Shown here: in pieces, positions 54,184 to 63,020 of the stretch
Layout of the letters: each line of letters opens with the position of its first letter
Numbering within the stretch: the stretch's first letter is position 1
Source: Variovorax sp. Sphag1AA
GTDB taxonomy: Bacteria > Pseudomonadota > Gammaproteobacteria > Burkholderiales > Burkholderiaceae_C
DNA: 64,000 bases
Assembly: GCF_014192575.1 (NCBI RefSeq)
Contig: NZ_JACHYC010000001.1
Coordinates: 1,240,001 to 1,304,000, forward strand
Direction of reading: 5' to 3'
The notes under the pieces: generated by a model
The model's input: the letters and a program-made list of their open reading frames with translations, nothing else
What the model was told of the DNA's origin: nothing
Database searches by the model: none
Position numbers and translations under genes: made by a program

Positions 54184-54948
54184 ATGAGCCATCTCCTGAA
54201 TGCATCGACCCATGCGCCATCTGACGCGGCAAGCGCTTCCCGCTGGCGTTGGTTTGCCTTTGCCTCGCCACGGCGGTTCGATCCGCTTGCGCGTCGCTTC
54301 GCACCGTGGTTCTTCGCGGCAGCGATCGTGTTCGCGCTCGCGGGCCTCTACGTGGGCTTTCTCGTCGCACCGTCCGATGCGCAGCAGGGTGAGGTCTACC
54401 GCATCATCTTCATCCACGTGCCGGCCGCGTGGATGTCGATGTTCATCTACCTCGTGATGGCGATGTACTCGGCAATGGCGCTGGTCTTCCACACGCGGCT
54501 TTCATCGATGATGGCCTCCGCCCTCGCACCCACCGGCGCGATGTTCACCGCGATTGCACTGGCGAGCGGCGCGCTGTGGGGGCAGCCTACCTGGGGCACG
54601 TGGTGGGTGTGGGACGCGCGGCTCACGTCGGAGCTGCTCCTGCTCTTCCTCTACCTGGGCTACATGGCGCTCGAAGCGGCGATCGACGAGCCGCGTCGCG
54701 CAGAGCGCGCCTGCGCGGTGCTGGCGCTCGTTGGTTCTCTGAACGTGCCGGTCATCTACTTCTCGGTGCGCTGGTGGAACACGCTGCACCAGGGCGCATC
54801 CGTCAGCCTCACGGCCGCGCCGACGATGGCAATGACCATGCTCGTCGGCATGCTGCTGATGACGCTGGCCTGCTGGATGTATTCGATCGCGGTCGCACTG
54901 GTGCGGGTGCGGTGCATCCTGCGCGAGCGCGGCGTGCTGGGCGGTTGA
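54184..54948 (+). CDS. ccmC: CcmC heme-handling protein
   Basis: 254 residues, six helices. Tryptophan-rich heme motif WGTWWVWDARLTSELLL and the two conserved His in HVPAAWM and WWNTLHQGAS. Loads heme onto CcmE. ATG 54184 is 8 bp after ccmB. Confidence 0.94.
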   Translation: MSHLLNASTHAPSDAASASRWRWFAFASPRRFDPLARRFAPWFFAAAIVFALAGLYVGFLVAPSDAQQGEVYRIIFIHVPAAWMSMFIYLVMAMYSAMALVFHTRLSSMMASALAPTGAMFTAIALASGALWGQPTWGTWWVWDARLTSELLLLFLYLGYMALEAAIDEPRRAERACAVLALVGSLNVPVIYFSVRWWNTLHQGASVSLTAAPTMAMTMLVGMLLMTLACWMYSIAVALVRVRCILRERGVLGG

Positions 54949-54962
54949 TTCAGGAGAAACGA

Positions 54963-55103
54963 ATGGACCGGTTTGCACACCTTCTATCGGGCGGCCACGC
55001 GAGCTATGTGGGGGCCGCGTTCGGCATCACGGTCGTGCTGCTCGCGGTTGAACTCATCGCACTGCGCCTGCGATTCAAGGCGGCGAAAGTCGATCGCCCA
55101 TGA
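54963..55103 (+). CDS. ccmD: CcmD small membrane protein
   Basis: 46 residues with one helix ([24 protein letters not shown]). Helps release of holo-CcmE. Too short for most default gene callers; supported by the AGGAGAA site, position, and ATGA overlap with ccmE. Confidence 0.88.
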   Translation: MDRFAHLLSGGHASYVGAAFGITVVLLAVELIALRLRFKAAKVDRP

Positions 55104-55579
55104 CCCTGCGGCAACGTCGTCTCTTCATGCTGCTCGCAGCGCTCGTCTGCGCGGGTGTCGCGGTGGCGCTGGTGCTCAACGCCTTTCGGTCGAACCTGGT
55201 CTTTTTCTTCAGCCCTTCGCAAGTGGCGGCACACGAAGCGCCGGCCACGCGCACTTTCCGTCTCGGTGGGCTGGTGGAGGCGGGATCACTCAAGCGCGAA
55301 GGCGACGGCCTGACGGTGCGCTTCGTCGTGACCGACACCGCGCGCACCGTGCCGGTGGTCTATCACGGACTCCTGCCGGACCTCTTCCGCGAAGGCAAGG
55401 GCGTGGTGGCCAACGGCAAGCTCAGCTCGGACGGCGTGTTCGTCGCCAGTGAAGTGCTCGCCAAGCATGACGAGAACTACATGCCGCCCGAAGCCGCCGA
55501 TGCGCTGAAGAAGGCCGACCAGGTGCGCAGGCAGATGGTCGATGCAAGCGACACGACGCCGAATCCGAAGAAGCCATGA
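55100..55579 (+). CDS. ccmE: CcmE heme chaperone
   Basis: 159 residues. N-terminal anchor helix, then an OB fold ([19 protein letters not shown]) and the covalent heme-binding His 123 in [12 protein letters not shown]. Carries heme across the periplasm to CcmF. Overlaps both ccmD and ccmF by 4 bp. Confidence 0.95.
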   Translation: MTLRQRRLFMLLAALVCAGVAVALVLNAFRSNLVFFFSPSQVAAHEAPATRTFRLGGLVEAGSLKREGDGLTVRFVVTDTARTVPVVYHGLLPDLFREGKGVVANGKLSSDGVFVASEVLAKHDENYMPPEAADALKKADQVRRQMVDASDTTPNPKKP

Positions 55580-57567
55580 ACGCCGAACTCGGCCATTTCT
55601 GCCTCATCGTTGCGCTGCTCGTGGCCACGGTGCAGGCCGTTCTGCCGCTCGCCGGTGCCGCAACCGGCAGAAGCAGCTGGATGGTCGTGGCCCGCCCCGC
55701 CGCACGACTGCAAGGCGCGCTGGTGGTGGCGGCATTCGCTTCGCTCACCTGGGCCTTCGTGGACAACGACTTCAGCGTGCGCTACGTGGCGGCCAACTCC
55801 AACACCGCATTGCCGCTGGCCTATCGCGTCACTGCCGTCTGGGGCTCGCACGAAGGCTCGATGCTGCTGTGGACGCTGATGCTCTCGCTGTGGTCGGTCG
55901 CGGTGTCGCTCTTCAGCCGGCGATTGCCGCCGGTGATGGTGGCGCGGGTGCTGGGGGTGATGGGTGCGATCAGCGTCGGCTTCCTGCTCTTCCTGCTGTT
56001 CGCGTCGAATCCCTTCCTGCGCCTGCTTCCGCCCGCCATGGAAGGGCGCGACCTCAACCCGCTGCTGCAGGACCCGGGCATGGTGCTGCATCCGCCGATG
56101 CTCTACATGGGCTATGTGGGTTTCTCGGTGAGCTTCGCATTCGCGGTCGCGGCGTTGATCTCGGGCCACTTCGATGCGGCATGGGCGCGCTGGGCGCGGC
56201 CGTGGACGCTGGCGGCATGGGCCTTTCTCACGACAGGGATCATGCTCGGCAGCGCCTGGGCCTACTACGAGCTGGGCTGGGGCGGCTGGTGGTTCTGGGA
56301 CCCGGTCGAGAACGCCTCGTTCATGCCCTGGCTCGCCGGCACCGCGCTGATCCACTCGCTTGCCGCCACGGAGAAGCGTGGCGCGTTCAGGGCGTGGACG
56401 GTGCTGCTCGCGATCTTCACTTTCTCGCTGAGCCTGCTCGGCACCTTCCTCGTGCGCTCGGGCGTGCTGACGTCAGTGCACGCCTTCGCGGTCGATCCGC
56501 TGCGCGGCACCTTCATCCTGGCGCTGCTCGGGCTCGTGACCGGCGGGGCGCTGCTGCTTTTCGCGGTGCGTGCGCCTGCGCTCGCCAGACGTACCGAGTT
56601 CGCGGCGGTGTCGCGCGAAGCGCTGCTGCTGGCCAACAACGTGCTGCTCGCGGTGGCGGCCGCGACGGTGTTGCTGGGCACGCTGTATCCATTGCTGATC
56701 GACGTGATGGGCCTCGGCAAGATTTCCGTCGGACCGGCGTATTTCGAGCAGGTCTTCGTGCCACTGATGGCGCCCGCGGTGCTGCTGATGGGTGCCGCGC
56801 CGCTGATGCGCTGGCGCCGGAGCGAGTTGGCGGATCTGTCGAAGCGACTGCGCTGGTCCGCGGTTGCGAGCGTCGCGATCGCGCTCGGCCTGCTTGCGGT
56901 ATTGCGAAACACCTCCGCGCTCACCGGACTGGGCTTGACGCTTGCCTGCTGGGCCATCGCCAGTGCAGTCGCGAGCTTCGCAGACCGCATGCGTCACCAG
57001 AGCGGCCGCCGGCTGGCGGCGCTTCGCCAGTTGCCGGCTGGCTATGTAGGCATGCTGCTGGCGCATGCCGGCGTGGGTGTGTTCATCGCAGGTGTCACGC
57101 TGGTCAGCAGCCAGGAGAGCACGCGCGAGCTGCCGATGAAGAACGGCGACACGGTGGAAGTGGCGGGCTACGCGTTCCGCTTCGATGGCGTATTGCCCGC
57201 GGCGGGCCCCAACTACGAAGCACTCGTCGGCGCGCTGACCGTGACGCGCGACGGCCACCCCGTGGCAACGCTCGCGCCCGAGCGGCGCATCTACCGCAGC
57301 CAGCAGATGCCGACCACCGAAGCCGCGATCGACGTCGGCTGGACGCGTGATCTCTACGTCGCCATCGGTGAATCGCTCGGCGAGCACGGCTGGGCGGTGC
57401 GGCTCTACGTGAAGCCCTTCGTCGGCTGGATCTGGGCCGGCTGCCTGCTGATGGCCCTCGGCGGGCTACTGGCCGCAAGCGACCGCCGCTATCGACTTGC
57501 ACGACGCACGAGTGTGGTCGACAGCGCCGCGCCGGCAGCGCTCGTACACAGCGAGGCACAGGCATGA
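55576..57567 (+). CDS. ccmF: CcmF heme lyase subunit
   Basis: 663 residues, about 14 helices. The heme motif is [36 protein letters not shown] and [11 protein letters not shown] are the other conserved parts. Attaches heme to apocytochrome with CcmH and CcmI. Overlaps ccmE and ccmG by 4 bp. Confidence 0.96.
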   Translation: MNAELGHFCLIVALLVATVQAVLPLAGAATGRSSWMVVARPAARLQGALVVAAFASLTWAFVDNDFSVRYVAANSNTALPLAYRVTAVWGSHEGSMLLWTLMLSLWSVAVSLFSRRLPPVMVARVLGVMGAISVGFLLFLLFASNPFLRLLPPAMEGRDLNPLLQDPGMVLHPPMLYMGYVGFSVSFAFAVAALISGHFDAAWARWARPWTLAAWAFLTTGIMLGSAWAYYELGWGGWWFWDPVENASFMPWLAGTALIHSLAATEKRGAFRAWTVLLAIFTFSLSLLGTFLVRSGVLTSVHAFAVDPLRGTFILALLGLVTGGALLLFAVRAPALARRTEFAAVSREALLLANNVLLAVAAATVLLGTLYPLLIDVMGLGKISVGPAYFEQVFVPLMAPAVLLMGAAPLMRWRRSELADLSKRLRWSAVASVAIALGLLAVLRNTSALTGLGLTLACWAIASAVASFADRMRHQSGRRLAALRQLPAGYVGMLLAHAGVGVFIAGVTLVSSQESTRELPMKNGDTVEVAGYAFRFDGVLPAAGPNYEALVGALTVTRDGHPVATLAPERRIYRSQQMPTTEAAIDVGWTRDLYVAIGESLGEHGWAVRLYVKPFVGWIWAGCLLMALGGLLAASDRRYRLARRTSVVDSAAPAALVHSEAQA

Positions 57568-58106
57568 CGCGCTTCCTGTTGCCACTCGGCGTGTTCCTCG
57601 CATTGGCCATCGCGCTCGCGGCCGGCCTGAGCCGCGACCCACGCGCGCTCCCGTCGCCGCTGGTCGGCAAGCCCGCGCCGGCGTTCGAGCTTCCGCTGCT
57701 CGACAACGAAGCGCGCAGCCTGCGCAGCAGCGACATGCAGGGCAAGGTGTGGGTGCTCAACGTCTGGGCCTCTTGGTGCACGCCTTGCCAACTCGAGCAT
57801 CCCTTGCTCGTCGACTTCGCGTCGCGCACGCGCGTGCCGGTGGTTGGCCTGAACTACAAGGACCAGCCCGCGGCCGCCCGCGCATGGCTCCAGCGGCTCG
57901 GCAATCCCTACGCGGCGACGATGACCGATCTCGATGGGCGCACGGGCATCGACTTCGGCGTCTACGGCGTGCCGGAGACTTTCGTGATCGATCGCAGCGG
58001 AAGGGTCCGCTTCCGTCATGCCGGACCGATGACGCCCGAGGTGCTCGAACACACGCTGACGCCGCTGCTGCTCGATCTGGAGCGCGAAAAGGACGGTCAT
58101 GCGTAG
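57564..58106 (+). CDS. ccmG: CcmG/DsbE thioredoxin-like reductase
   Basis: 180 residues. N-terminal anchor helix and a thioredoxin fold with WCTPC (Cys 72 and 75), and the cis-Pro in VPETFVID. It reduces apocytochrome cysteines before heme attachment. Overlaps ccmH by 8 bp. Confidence 0.95.
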   Translation: MTRFLLPLGVFLALAIALAAGLSRDPRALPSPLVGKPAPAFELPLLDNEARSLRSSDMQGKVWVLNVWASWCTPCQLEHPLLVDFASRTRVPVVGLNYKDQPAAARAWLQRLGNPYAATMTDLDGRTGIDFGVYGVPETFVIDRSGRVRFRHAGPMTPEVLEHTLTPLLLDLEREKDGHA

Positions 58107-58551
58107 TGGCATCACCGCCCTCCTGTTCGCTCTCACGCTCGCGAGTGCGTTCGCCTCGCCCACCGATGACGAGCAGCTCGACGCGCGCGTGCATGCGTTG
58201 TCGCACGAGCTGCGCTGTGTGGTCTGCCAGAACCAGACGCTCGCCGATTCGCAAGCTGACCTCGCCGTCGACCTTCGGCGGCAGATTCGCGAACAGATGC
58301 GCGCCGGCAAGAGCGATGCGGCAGTCAAGGACTTCCTCGTGCAGCGCTACGGCGACTTCGTGCTCTACAAGCCGCCGCTCAAACCGGTAACGTTGCTGCT
58401 CTGGTTCGGACCATTGCTGTTGCTGGTGATCGTGGCCGCCGCGATCGTAAGCAACCGGCGGCGCGCTTCCCCGTCGACCGCGCCCCTTGGCGAGGCCGAC
58501 CGGCAGCGGCTCGATGCGCTGCTCGACCGGTCTCCGGAGTCACCGCAATGA
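58099..58551 (+). CDS. ccmH: CcmH thiol-oxidoreductase
   Basis: 150 residues. Signal peptide, then LRCVVCQNQTLADSQADLA with the redox pair Cys 40/43, then a C-terminal membrane helix. It is the short form; the TPR part is separate (ccmI). Confidence 0.95.
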   Translation: MRSGITALLFALTLASAFASPTDDEQLDARVHALSHELRCVVCQNQTLADSQADLAVDLRRQIREQMRAGKSDAAVKDFLVQRYGDFVLYKPPLKPVTLLLWFGPLLLLVIVAAAIVSNRRRASPSTAPLGEADRQRLDALLDRSPESPQ

Positions 58552-59795
58552 CGGTCTTCTGGCTTCTCGCGGCAGCGCTGATCGCGTTCACGATGGCGGG
58601 GCTGCTGCGCCCGCTTCTTCGTGCAGGCCGAGCACCGCAACAGCCGCAATCCGACGGCACAGCGGATCTCTACCGCGGCCAGTTGGACGAGCTCGAAGCC
58701 GACGTTCGCGCCGGTGTGCTCGCGCCGGAACATCGCGGCCAGGCGCGTGACGAAGTGGGCCGCCGGTTGCTCGACGACGCGGGCTCGCTCGACGCAGCCG
58801 CTTCAGCGCCGAATCGCCCTTCCCCGCTCCTTGCTGCCGCCCTGCTTGCATTGCTGCCCAGCGCGGCGATCGTGCTGTACCTGCATCTAGGCAATCCGAT
58901 CGCACTCTGGGAAGCATCCGATCCGGGTCACGGGCATGACGGCGCACCCAGCGCCGCGCAGATCGAGGGCATGGTCAACCAGCTCGCCCAGCGCTTGCGC
59001 AGCGAGCCCGACGATCTCGAAGGCTGGGTGATGCTCGCGCGTTCCTACGCCGCGCTGGAGCGTCCCGGCGATGCCGCGATGGCCTACGCGAAGGCCGTGG
59101 CGCTCGCGCCCGACGAAGCATCGCTCCGGGCCGACTATGCCGACGTGCTCGCCAGCGTCGAAGGCGGCGTGCTCAACGGCCTCGCGTTCGCGCAGATCCA
59201 GCGTGCGCTGGCACTGGACCCTGACCAGCCCAAGGCGCTCGCGCTTTCCGCCAGCGCCGCCATGGAGCGCGGCGACACGCAGGAAGCCTTGCGGCAGTGG
59301 CAACATCTGCATCGGCTGCTGCCACCGGATTCCCAAACGGCGGCCCGCGTGGCGGCGAACATCGCGCAGATCGGCGGGCCGGCCGCGCCTGCAGGGGCTG
59401 CTCCGCAACAAGTGGCTCCCGAAGCGGTCACCGGCCGGGTCTCACTCGGCAGCAAGCTCCCGAGAACGCCCGCGGCCAGCGAAACCGTCTTCATCTATGC
59501 GCGGGCCGCCGAAGGGCCCCGCATCCCGCTGGCCGTGACGAAGCGCCGCGTGAGCGATCTGCCGTTCAACTTCGTGCTGGACGACAGCCTTGCGATGCGC
59601 CCGGACCACCGCCTGTCGGGCGCAACCCGGGTCATCGTCGAGGCGCGCATCTCGCAAAGCGGCCAGGCGACGCCTTCGGAAGGCGACCTGATCGGCAGTT
59701 CGGGCCCGGTGAGCCCCGGCGCGCGCGACCTGGGGATCGTCATCGACAGCGTCGTGGGTGCCCGTCCGACGCAACTGCCAAGCGGCTCCCGCTAG
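58548..59795 (+). CDS. ccmI: CcmI cytochrome maturation TPR protein
   Basis: 415 residues. Two membrane helices at the N-terminus (1-22, 93-112), then TPR repeats (about 140-250) that bind apocytochrome C-termini, then a C-terminal periplasmic beta domain of about 100 residues (SLGSKLPRTPAASETVFIYARAAEGPRIPLA). Overlaps ccmH by 4 bp. It is the last gene of the nap-ccm run; Ku follows after 92 bp with no clear terminator between. Confidence 0.93.
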   Translation: MTVFWLLAAALIAFTMAGLLRPLLRAGRAPQQPQSDGTADLYRGQLDELEADVRAGVLAPEHRGQARDEVGRRLLDDAGSLDAAASAPNRPSPLLAAALLALLPSAAIVLYLHLGNPIALWEASDPGHGHDGAPSAAQIEGMVNQLAQRLRSEPDDLEGWVMLARSYAALERPGDAAMAYAKAVALAPDEASLRADYADVLASVEGGVLNGLAFAQIQRALALDPDQPKALALSASAAMERGDTQEALRQWQHLHRLLPPDSQTAARVAANIAQIGGPAAPAGAAPQQVAPEAVTGRVSLGSKLPRTPAASETVFIYARAAEGPRIPLAVTKRRVSDLPFNFVLDDSLAMRPDHRLSGATRVIVEARISQSGQATPSEGDLIGSSGPVSPGARDLGIVIDSVVGARPTQLPSGSR

Positions 59796-59887
59796 GTTGT
59801 GGACGATTTGCCACGCGCCTTTCCGGCCGGCGCGGAACGTGGCATTCTTGCGCCGGGAGTCGCTCCACGCCATCTCCGGAGGTTTGC

Positions 59888-60808
59888 ATGGCTGCTCGTT
59901 CACTCGCCTCGTTGTCGCTCAGCTTTGGCCTGGTATCCATTCCGGTCAAGCTCTACTCCGCTACGGAAAGCAGCGCGACGGTCCGCTTCAACCTGCTCGC
60001 CAAGGATGGCTCTCGCGTCAAGCAGCAGTACGTTTCGGAGAAGGACCCATCGATCGTGGTGCCACGCTCCGAGATGGTGAAGGGCTACGAGTTCGAGAAG
60101 GACCGCTACGTGATCTTCACGCCCGACGAGCTCAAGGCCGTCGAGGACAGCGCGACCCACACCATCGAGATCGTCGCGTTCATCCCGGAGCGCGCGGTCG
60201 ACCCGATCTTCTACGACAAGGCCTACTACATCGCCCCCGACAAGCGCGGTGCCAAGCCCTACACGCTCCTGCTTGCGGCCATGCACAAGAGCGGCCAGTG
60301 CGCGCTCGCGAAGTGGACCTGGAAGGGCAAGCAATACGTGGTGCAGGTTCGCGCGCACGAGGACGGGCTGGTGCTTCAGCAGCTCCTCTATGCGGACGAA
60401 GTGCGTTCGATGAAGGAACTCCAGATCGAGCAGGTCTCGCCCTCGGAAGCCGAAGTGAAGCTCGCGCTGCAGCTCATCGACCAGATTTCGCAGGAGAGCT
60501 ACGACCCGACGCAGTTCGTCGACGAGGAGAAGAAGCGCATCCTCGCGGCTATCGACGCAAAGATCGCCGGCGAGCAGGTGATCGCCGTCGAACACCACGA
60601 AGAGGCCTCCAGCGGAGGTCAGATCATCGACCTCACTGAAATGCTGAAGGCCAGCCTTGCGAAGTCCGGAGCAGGCAAGCGGCCCACGCGCGCGCCAGCC
60701 GAAGAAGTCGTCACGCCCATGGTCGCGAACGAACGCAAGGGCGCCAAGCGGGCCGCCAAGGCCGTTGTCGAAGCGCCGGTCGCCGCCAAGGCGCGTTCCA
60801 GGAAGTGA
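59888..60808 (+). CDS. ku: Bacterial Ku, non-homologous end joining
   Basis: 306 residues: MAARSLASLSLSFGLVSIPVKLYSATES, SRVKQQYVSEKD, KGYEFEKDRYVIFTPDELKAVE and the C-terminal Ku core, with a Lys/Arg/Ala-rich tail. It forms a homodimer ring on DNA ends and normally recruits LigD. No ligD is in the window. Start ATG 59888 follows GGAGG; the longer open frame is ccmI read out of frame. It overlaps the next gene by 4 bp. Confidence 0.93.
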   Translation: MAARSLASLSLSFGLVSIPVKLYSATESSATVRFNLLAKDGSRVKQQYVSEKDPSIVVPRSEMVKGYEFEKDRYVIFTPDELKAVEDSATHTIEIVAFIPERAVDPIFYDKAYYIAPDKRGAKPYTLLLAAMHKSGQCALAKWTWKGKQYVVQVRAHEDGLVLQQLLYADEVRSMKELQIEQVSPSEAEVKLALQLIDQISQESYDPTQFVDEEKKRILAAIDAKIAGEQVIAVEHHEEASSGGQIIDLTEMLKASLAKSGAGKRPTRAPAEEVVTPMVANERKGAKRAAKAVVEAPVAAKARSRK

Positions 60809-61638
60809 CGCTCGACCATCCTGAAACACCGCACACCCTGCGCAGCATCCAGGAGATGCTGGGCCTCTCGCGGAGTGCGATCGCGGGGCTGATTGCCAAC
60901 GGATTCGTGAGCCCCAAGCGCGGGCCGCGCAACGCCTATCGCTTTTCGTTCAGGGACGTGGTGCTGCTGCGCACCGCGCACGACCTGCAGCAGGCTGACA
61001 TCCCCACACGCAAGATCCTCCGCGCGCTGCAGCGCCTGAAGGCAACGCTGCCGGAAGAGCTGCCGCTGACCGGGCTGCGCATCACCGCGGTCGGCAATTC
61101 CATCGCGGTGCACGACCGTGAAAGTCGATGGGAAGCGGAAACCGGCCAACTGCTGATGGATTTCGACGTGGCCGCCACACGCGGATCCGTCGCCTTCGTG
61201 GACCGCCGGCGCGAACCCACCGCGCCGGCGGTGTCCGCGGAGGAGGTCTTCGCGCGCGCGGAAGTGCTCGAATCAAAAGACATGAAGGCAGCGGAAGCGG
61301 CCTACCGCGAAGTGCTTGCCATCGCACCCGACCACGCAGACGCCTACCTGAACCTCGGCGCGATCCTCTGCGAATCCGATCGGCAGGCCGAAGCGGCGCA
61401 TCTCTACGACGACGCGCTGCACCGCCTTCCGGACGTGCCGCTGCTGCACTTCAATCGCGCGGTGGCGCTGGAGGACCTGGGGCGACTCGACGAGGCGATC
61501 CAGTCCTATGAGCGCTGCCTGAAGCTGGACCCGACTATCGGCGACGCGCACTTCAATGTCGGTCGGCTGTACGACCACCTCGGCCACCGGCGCGAGGCGA
61601 TCCGGCATTTCAGCGCCTACAGGCGGCTTCAGAAGTAG
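60805..61638 (+). CDS. MerR-type HTH protein with C-terminal TPR repeats
   Basis: 277 residues. N-terminal MerR-like winged helix (about 10-75; SIQEMLGLSRSAIAGLIANGFVSPKRGPRNAYRFSFRDVVLLR), a variable middle region, then about three TPR repeats (155-277; AEEVFARAEVLESKDMKAAEAAYREVLAIAPDHADAYLNLG...). No metal-binding Cys as in classical MerR. GTG 60805 overlaps the Ku stop, so the two are co-translated; a role in Ku regulation or DNA-damage response is inferred. Confidence 0.85.
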   Translation: MTLDHPETPHTLRSIQEMLGLSRSAIAGLIANGFVSPKRGPRNAYRFSFRDVVLLRTAHDLQQADIPTRKILRALQRLKATLPEELPLTGLRITAVGNSIAVHDRESRWEAETGQLLMDFDVAATRGSVAFVDRRREPTAPAVSAEEVFARAEVLESKDMKAAEAAYREVLAIAPDHADAYLNLGAILCESDRQAEAAHLYDDALHRLPDVPLLHFNRAVALEDLGRLDEAIQSYERCLKLDPTIGDAHFNVGRLYDHLGHRREAIRHFSAYRRLQK

Positions 61639-61654
61639 CCGCGCGGCGCGATGC

Positions 61655-62614
61655 TTATTCGGCCTCGATGCCGGCCGCCTTCACGATGCGACCCCACTTC
61701 TGCGACTCGGACGCCTGGAACTTCGCGAGCTCCTCGGGCGAAGTCGTGAAGACTTCGGTGCCGGTCGGGTCGTAGAACGCGGCCTTCGCGGCATCGCTCT
61801 GGGCAGCCTTCACCAGCAGTTCGTTCAGGCGCTTGACGACGGCAGGCGGCGTCTTGGCAGGCGCGTAAGCAGCAAACCAGTAGCCCATCTCGTAGCCCTT
61901 CACGCCGGCTTCCGCGATCGTCGGCACTTCAGGCGCCAACGGCGAACGCTTCGAGCTCGACACGCCCAACGCGCGCAGCTTGCCGGACTTGACCTGCGGC
62001 AGACCGGTGGCGGTGTCGGTGATCATCATGTCGATCTGGCCGCCGAGCAGGTCGGTCACTGCGAGCGTGTTGCTCTTGTATGGCACGTGCAGCAGCTTGA
62101 CGTCGGCCATCTGCTGGAAGAGTTCGCCCGCGATGCGGCTCGACGAACTGCCGCTGCCGAAGCTGTACTTGCCCGGCTGCTTCTTCGCCATCGCGACGAA
62201 CTCCGCCACGGTCTTCGCGGGGAACGAAGGGTTGACCACCATGATCTGCCCGCCCTTGCCCAGCGCGGCGATCGGTGCGTAGTCCTTCACCGGGTCATAG
62301 GGCAGCTTCTTGAACAAGTGCTCGTTGGCCGCATGCGTGGTGTTGGTGGTGATGAGCACCGTGTAGCCATCGGCCGGGGCCTTGGCGACCTGCTGCGACG
62401 CGATGAATCCACTGGCGCCGGCTTTGTTGTCGATCACGACCGCCTGCTTCGTCTCCGCAGTCACGCCATTGCCGAGCGCCCGCGCGATCTGGTCGGTCGC
62501 CGTGCCGGCGGCAAACGGCACGACGAAGGTGATCGGCTTGTCGGGAAAGCTCTCGGCATGCGCTGCCGAGGCAGCCAGCACGACAGCCAGCGCGAGGGAA
62601 GAAAAGCGATTCAT
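61655..62614 (-). CDS. Bug/TctC-family solute-binding protein
   Basis: 319 residues. Signal peptide to about 22, then SFPDKPITFVVPFAAGTATDQIARAL, DNKAGASGFIASQ, and MMITDTATGLPQVKSGKLRALGV. Periplasmic ligand-binding protein for a TctAB-type or solo uptake system. Distinct from the Bug protein at 40961. It is downstream of an AtuA-like operon on the same strand (41 bp to the preceding gene), so the ligand may be a branched or terpenoid carboxylate. ATG 62614 follows AGGAGAC. Confidence 0.9.
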   Translation of the reverse strand: MNRFSSLALAVVLAASAAHAESFPDKPITFVVPFAAGTATDQIARALGNGVTAETKQAVVIDNKAGASGFIASQQVAKAPADGYTVLITTNTTHAANEHLFKKLPYDPVKDYAPIAALGKGGQIMVVNPSFPAKTVAEFVAMAKKQPGKYSFGSGSSSSRIAGELFQQMADVKLLHVPYKSNTLAVTDLLGGQIDMMITDTATGLPQVKSGKLRALGVSSSKRSPLAPEVPTIAEAGVKGYEMGYWFAAYAPAKTPPAVVKRLNELLVKAAQSDAAKAAFYDPTGTEVFTTSPEELAKFQASESQKWGRIVKAAGIEAE

Positions 62615-62654
62615 CTATTTGTCTCCTGGATGGTTGGAAGGTCGCGAATGAAAG

Positions 62655-63020
62655 TCAGGTCTCGTCCGGGCCCGCGAGCTTGTCGACGAGCTCGTTCGGA
62701 ACACGGATCGGAAGATCGAGCAGCAGGAAGGACAGCGCCTTGCCATGCGTGTCGAGGTTGAGCGCGTCGTTCACGCCGCCGTCGAGCACGCCGTCAAGCA
62801 CGAAGTTCATCGCGTGCAGCTTTGGCAGCAGAAAGCGTTGCACCTGCGTCGGTGCACGATGACGGAACTGGGCGGCAACGGCTTCGGGCGTGATCTGCTC
62901 GATCAGCAGCGGGTACAGGTCGGGGTGCCACGCAATCACGCTGATGTTGGAACGGTCGCCCTTGTCGCCGGTGCGTCCATGCGCGGCGCGATAAAGCGGG
63001 ACTTCGATGTGCGTGCTCAT
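62655..63020 (-). CDS. AtuA-associated C-terminal domain protein
   Basis: 121 residues matching the separate C-terminal unit that follows AtuA-like proteins: VPLYRAAHGRTGDKGDRSNISVIA, ITPEAVAAQFRH, and NFVLDGVLDGGVNDALNLDTHGKALSFLLLDL. In many genomes it is fused to the N-terminal DUF1446 protein. It overlaps that gene by 4 bp. The reaction is unknown; related genes belong to acyclic terpene or branched-acyl-CoA use. Confidence 0.85.
   Translation of the reverse strand: MSTHIEVPLYRAAHGRTGDKGDRSNISVIAWHPDLYPLLIEQITPEAVAAQFRHRAPTQVQRFLLPKLHAMNFVLDGVLDGGVNDALNLDTHGKALSFLLLDLPIRVPNELVDKLAGPDET

Noticed and set aside
59842-59860. Sigma54 (-24/-12) promoter before ku
   Set aside because: TGGCATTCTTGC has the right words, but the GG to GC distance is 7 rather than 10 bases.
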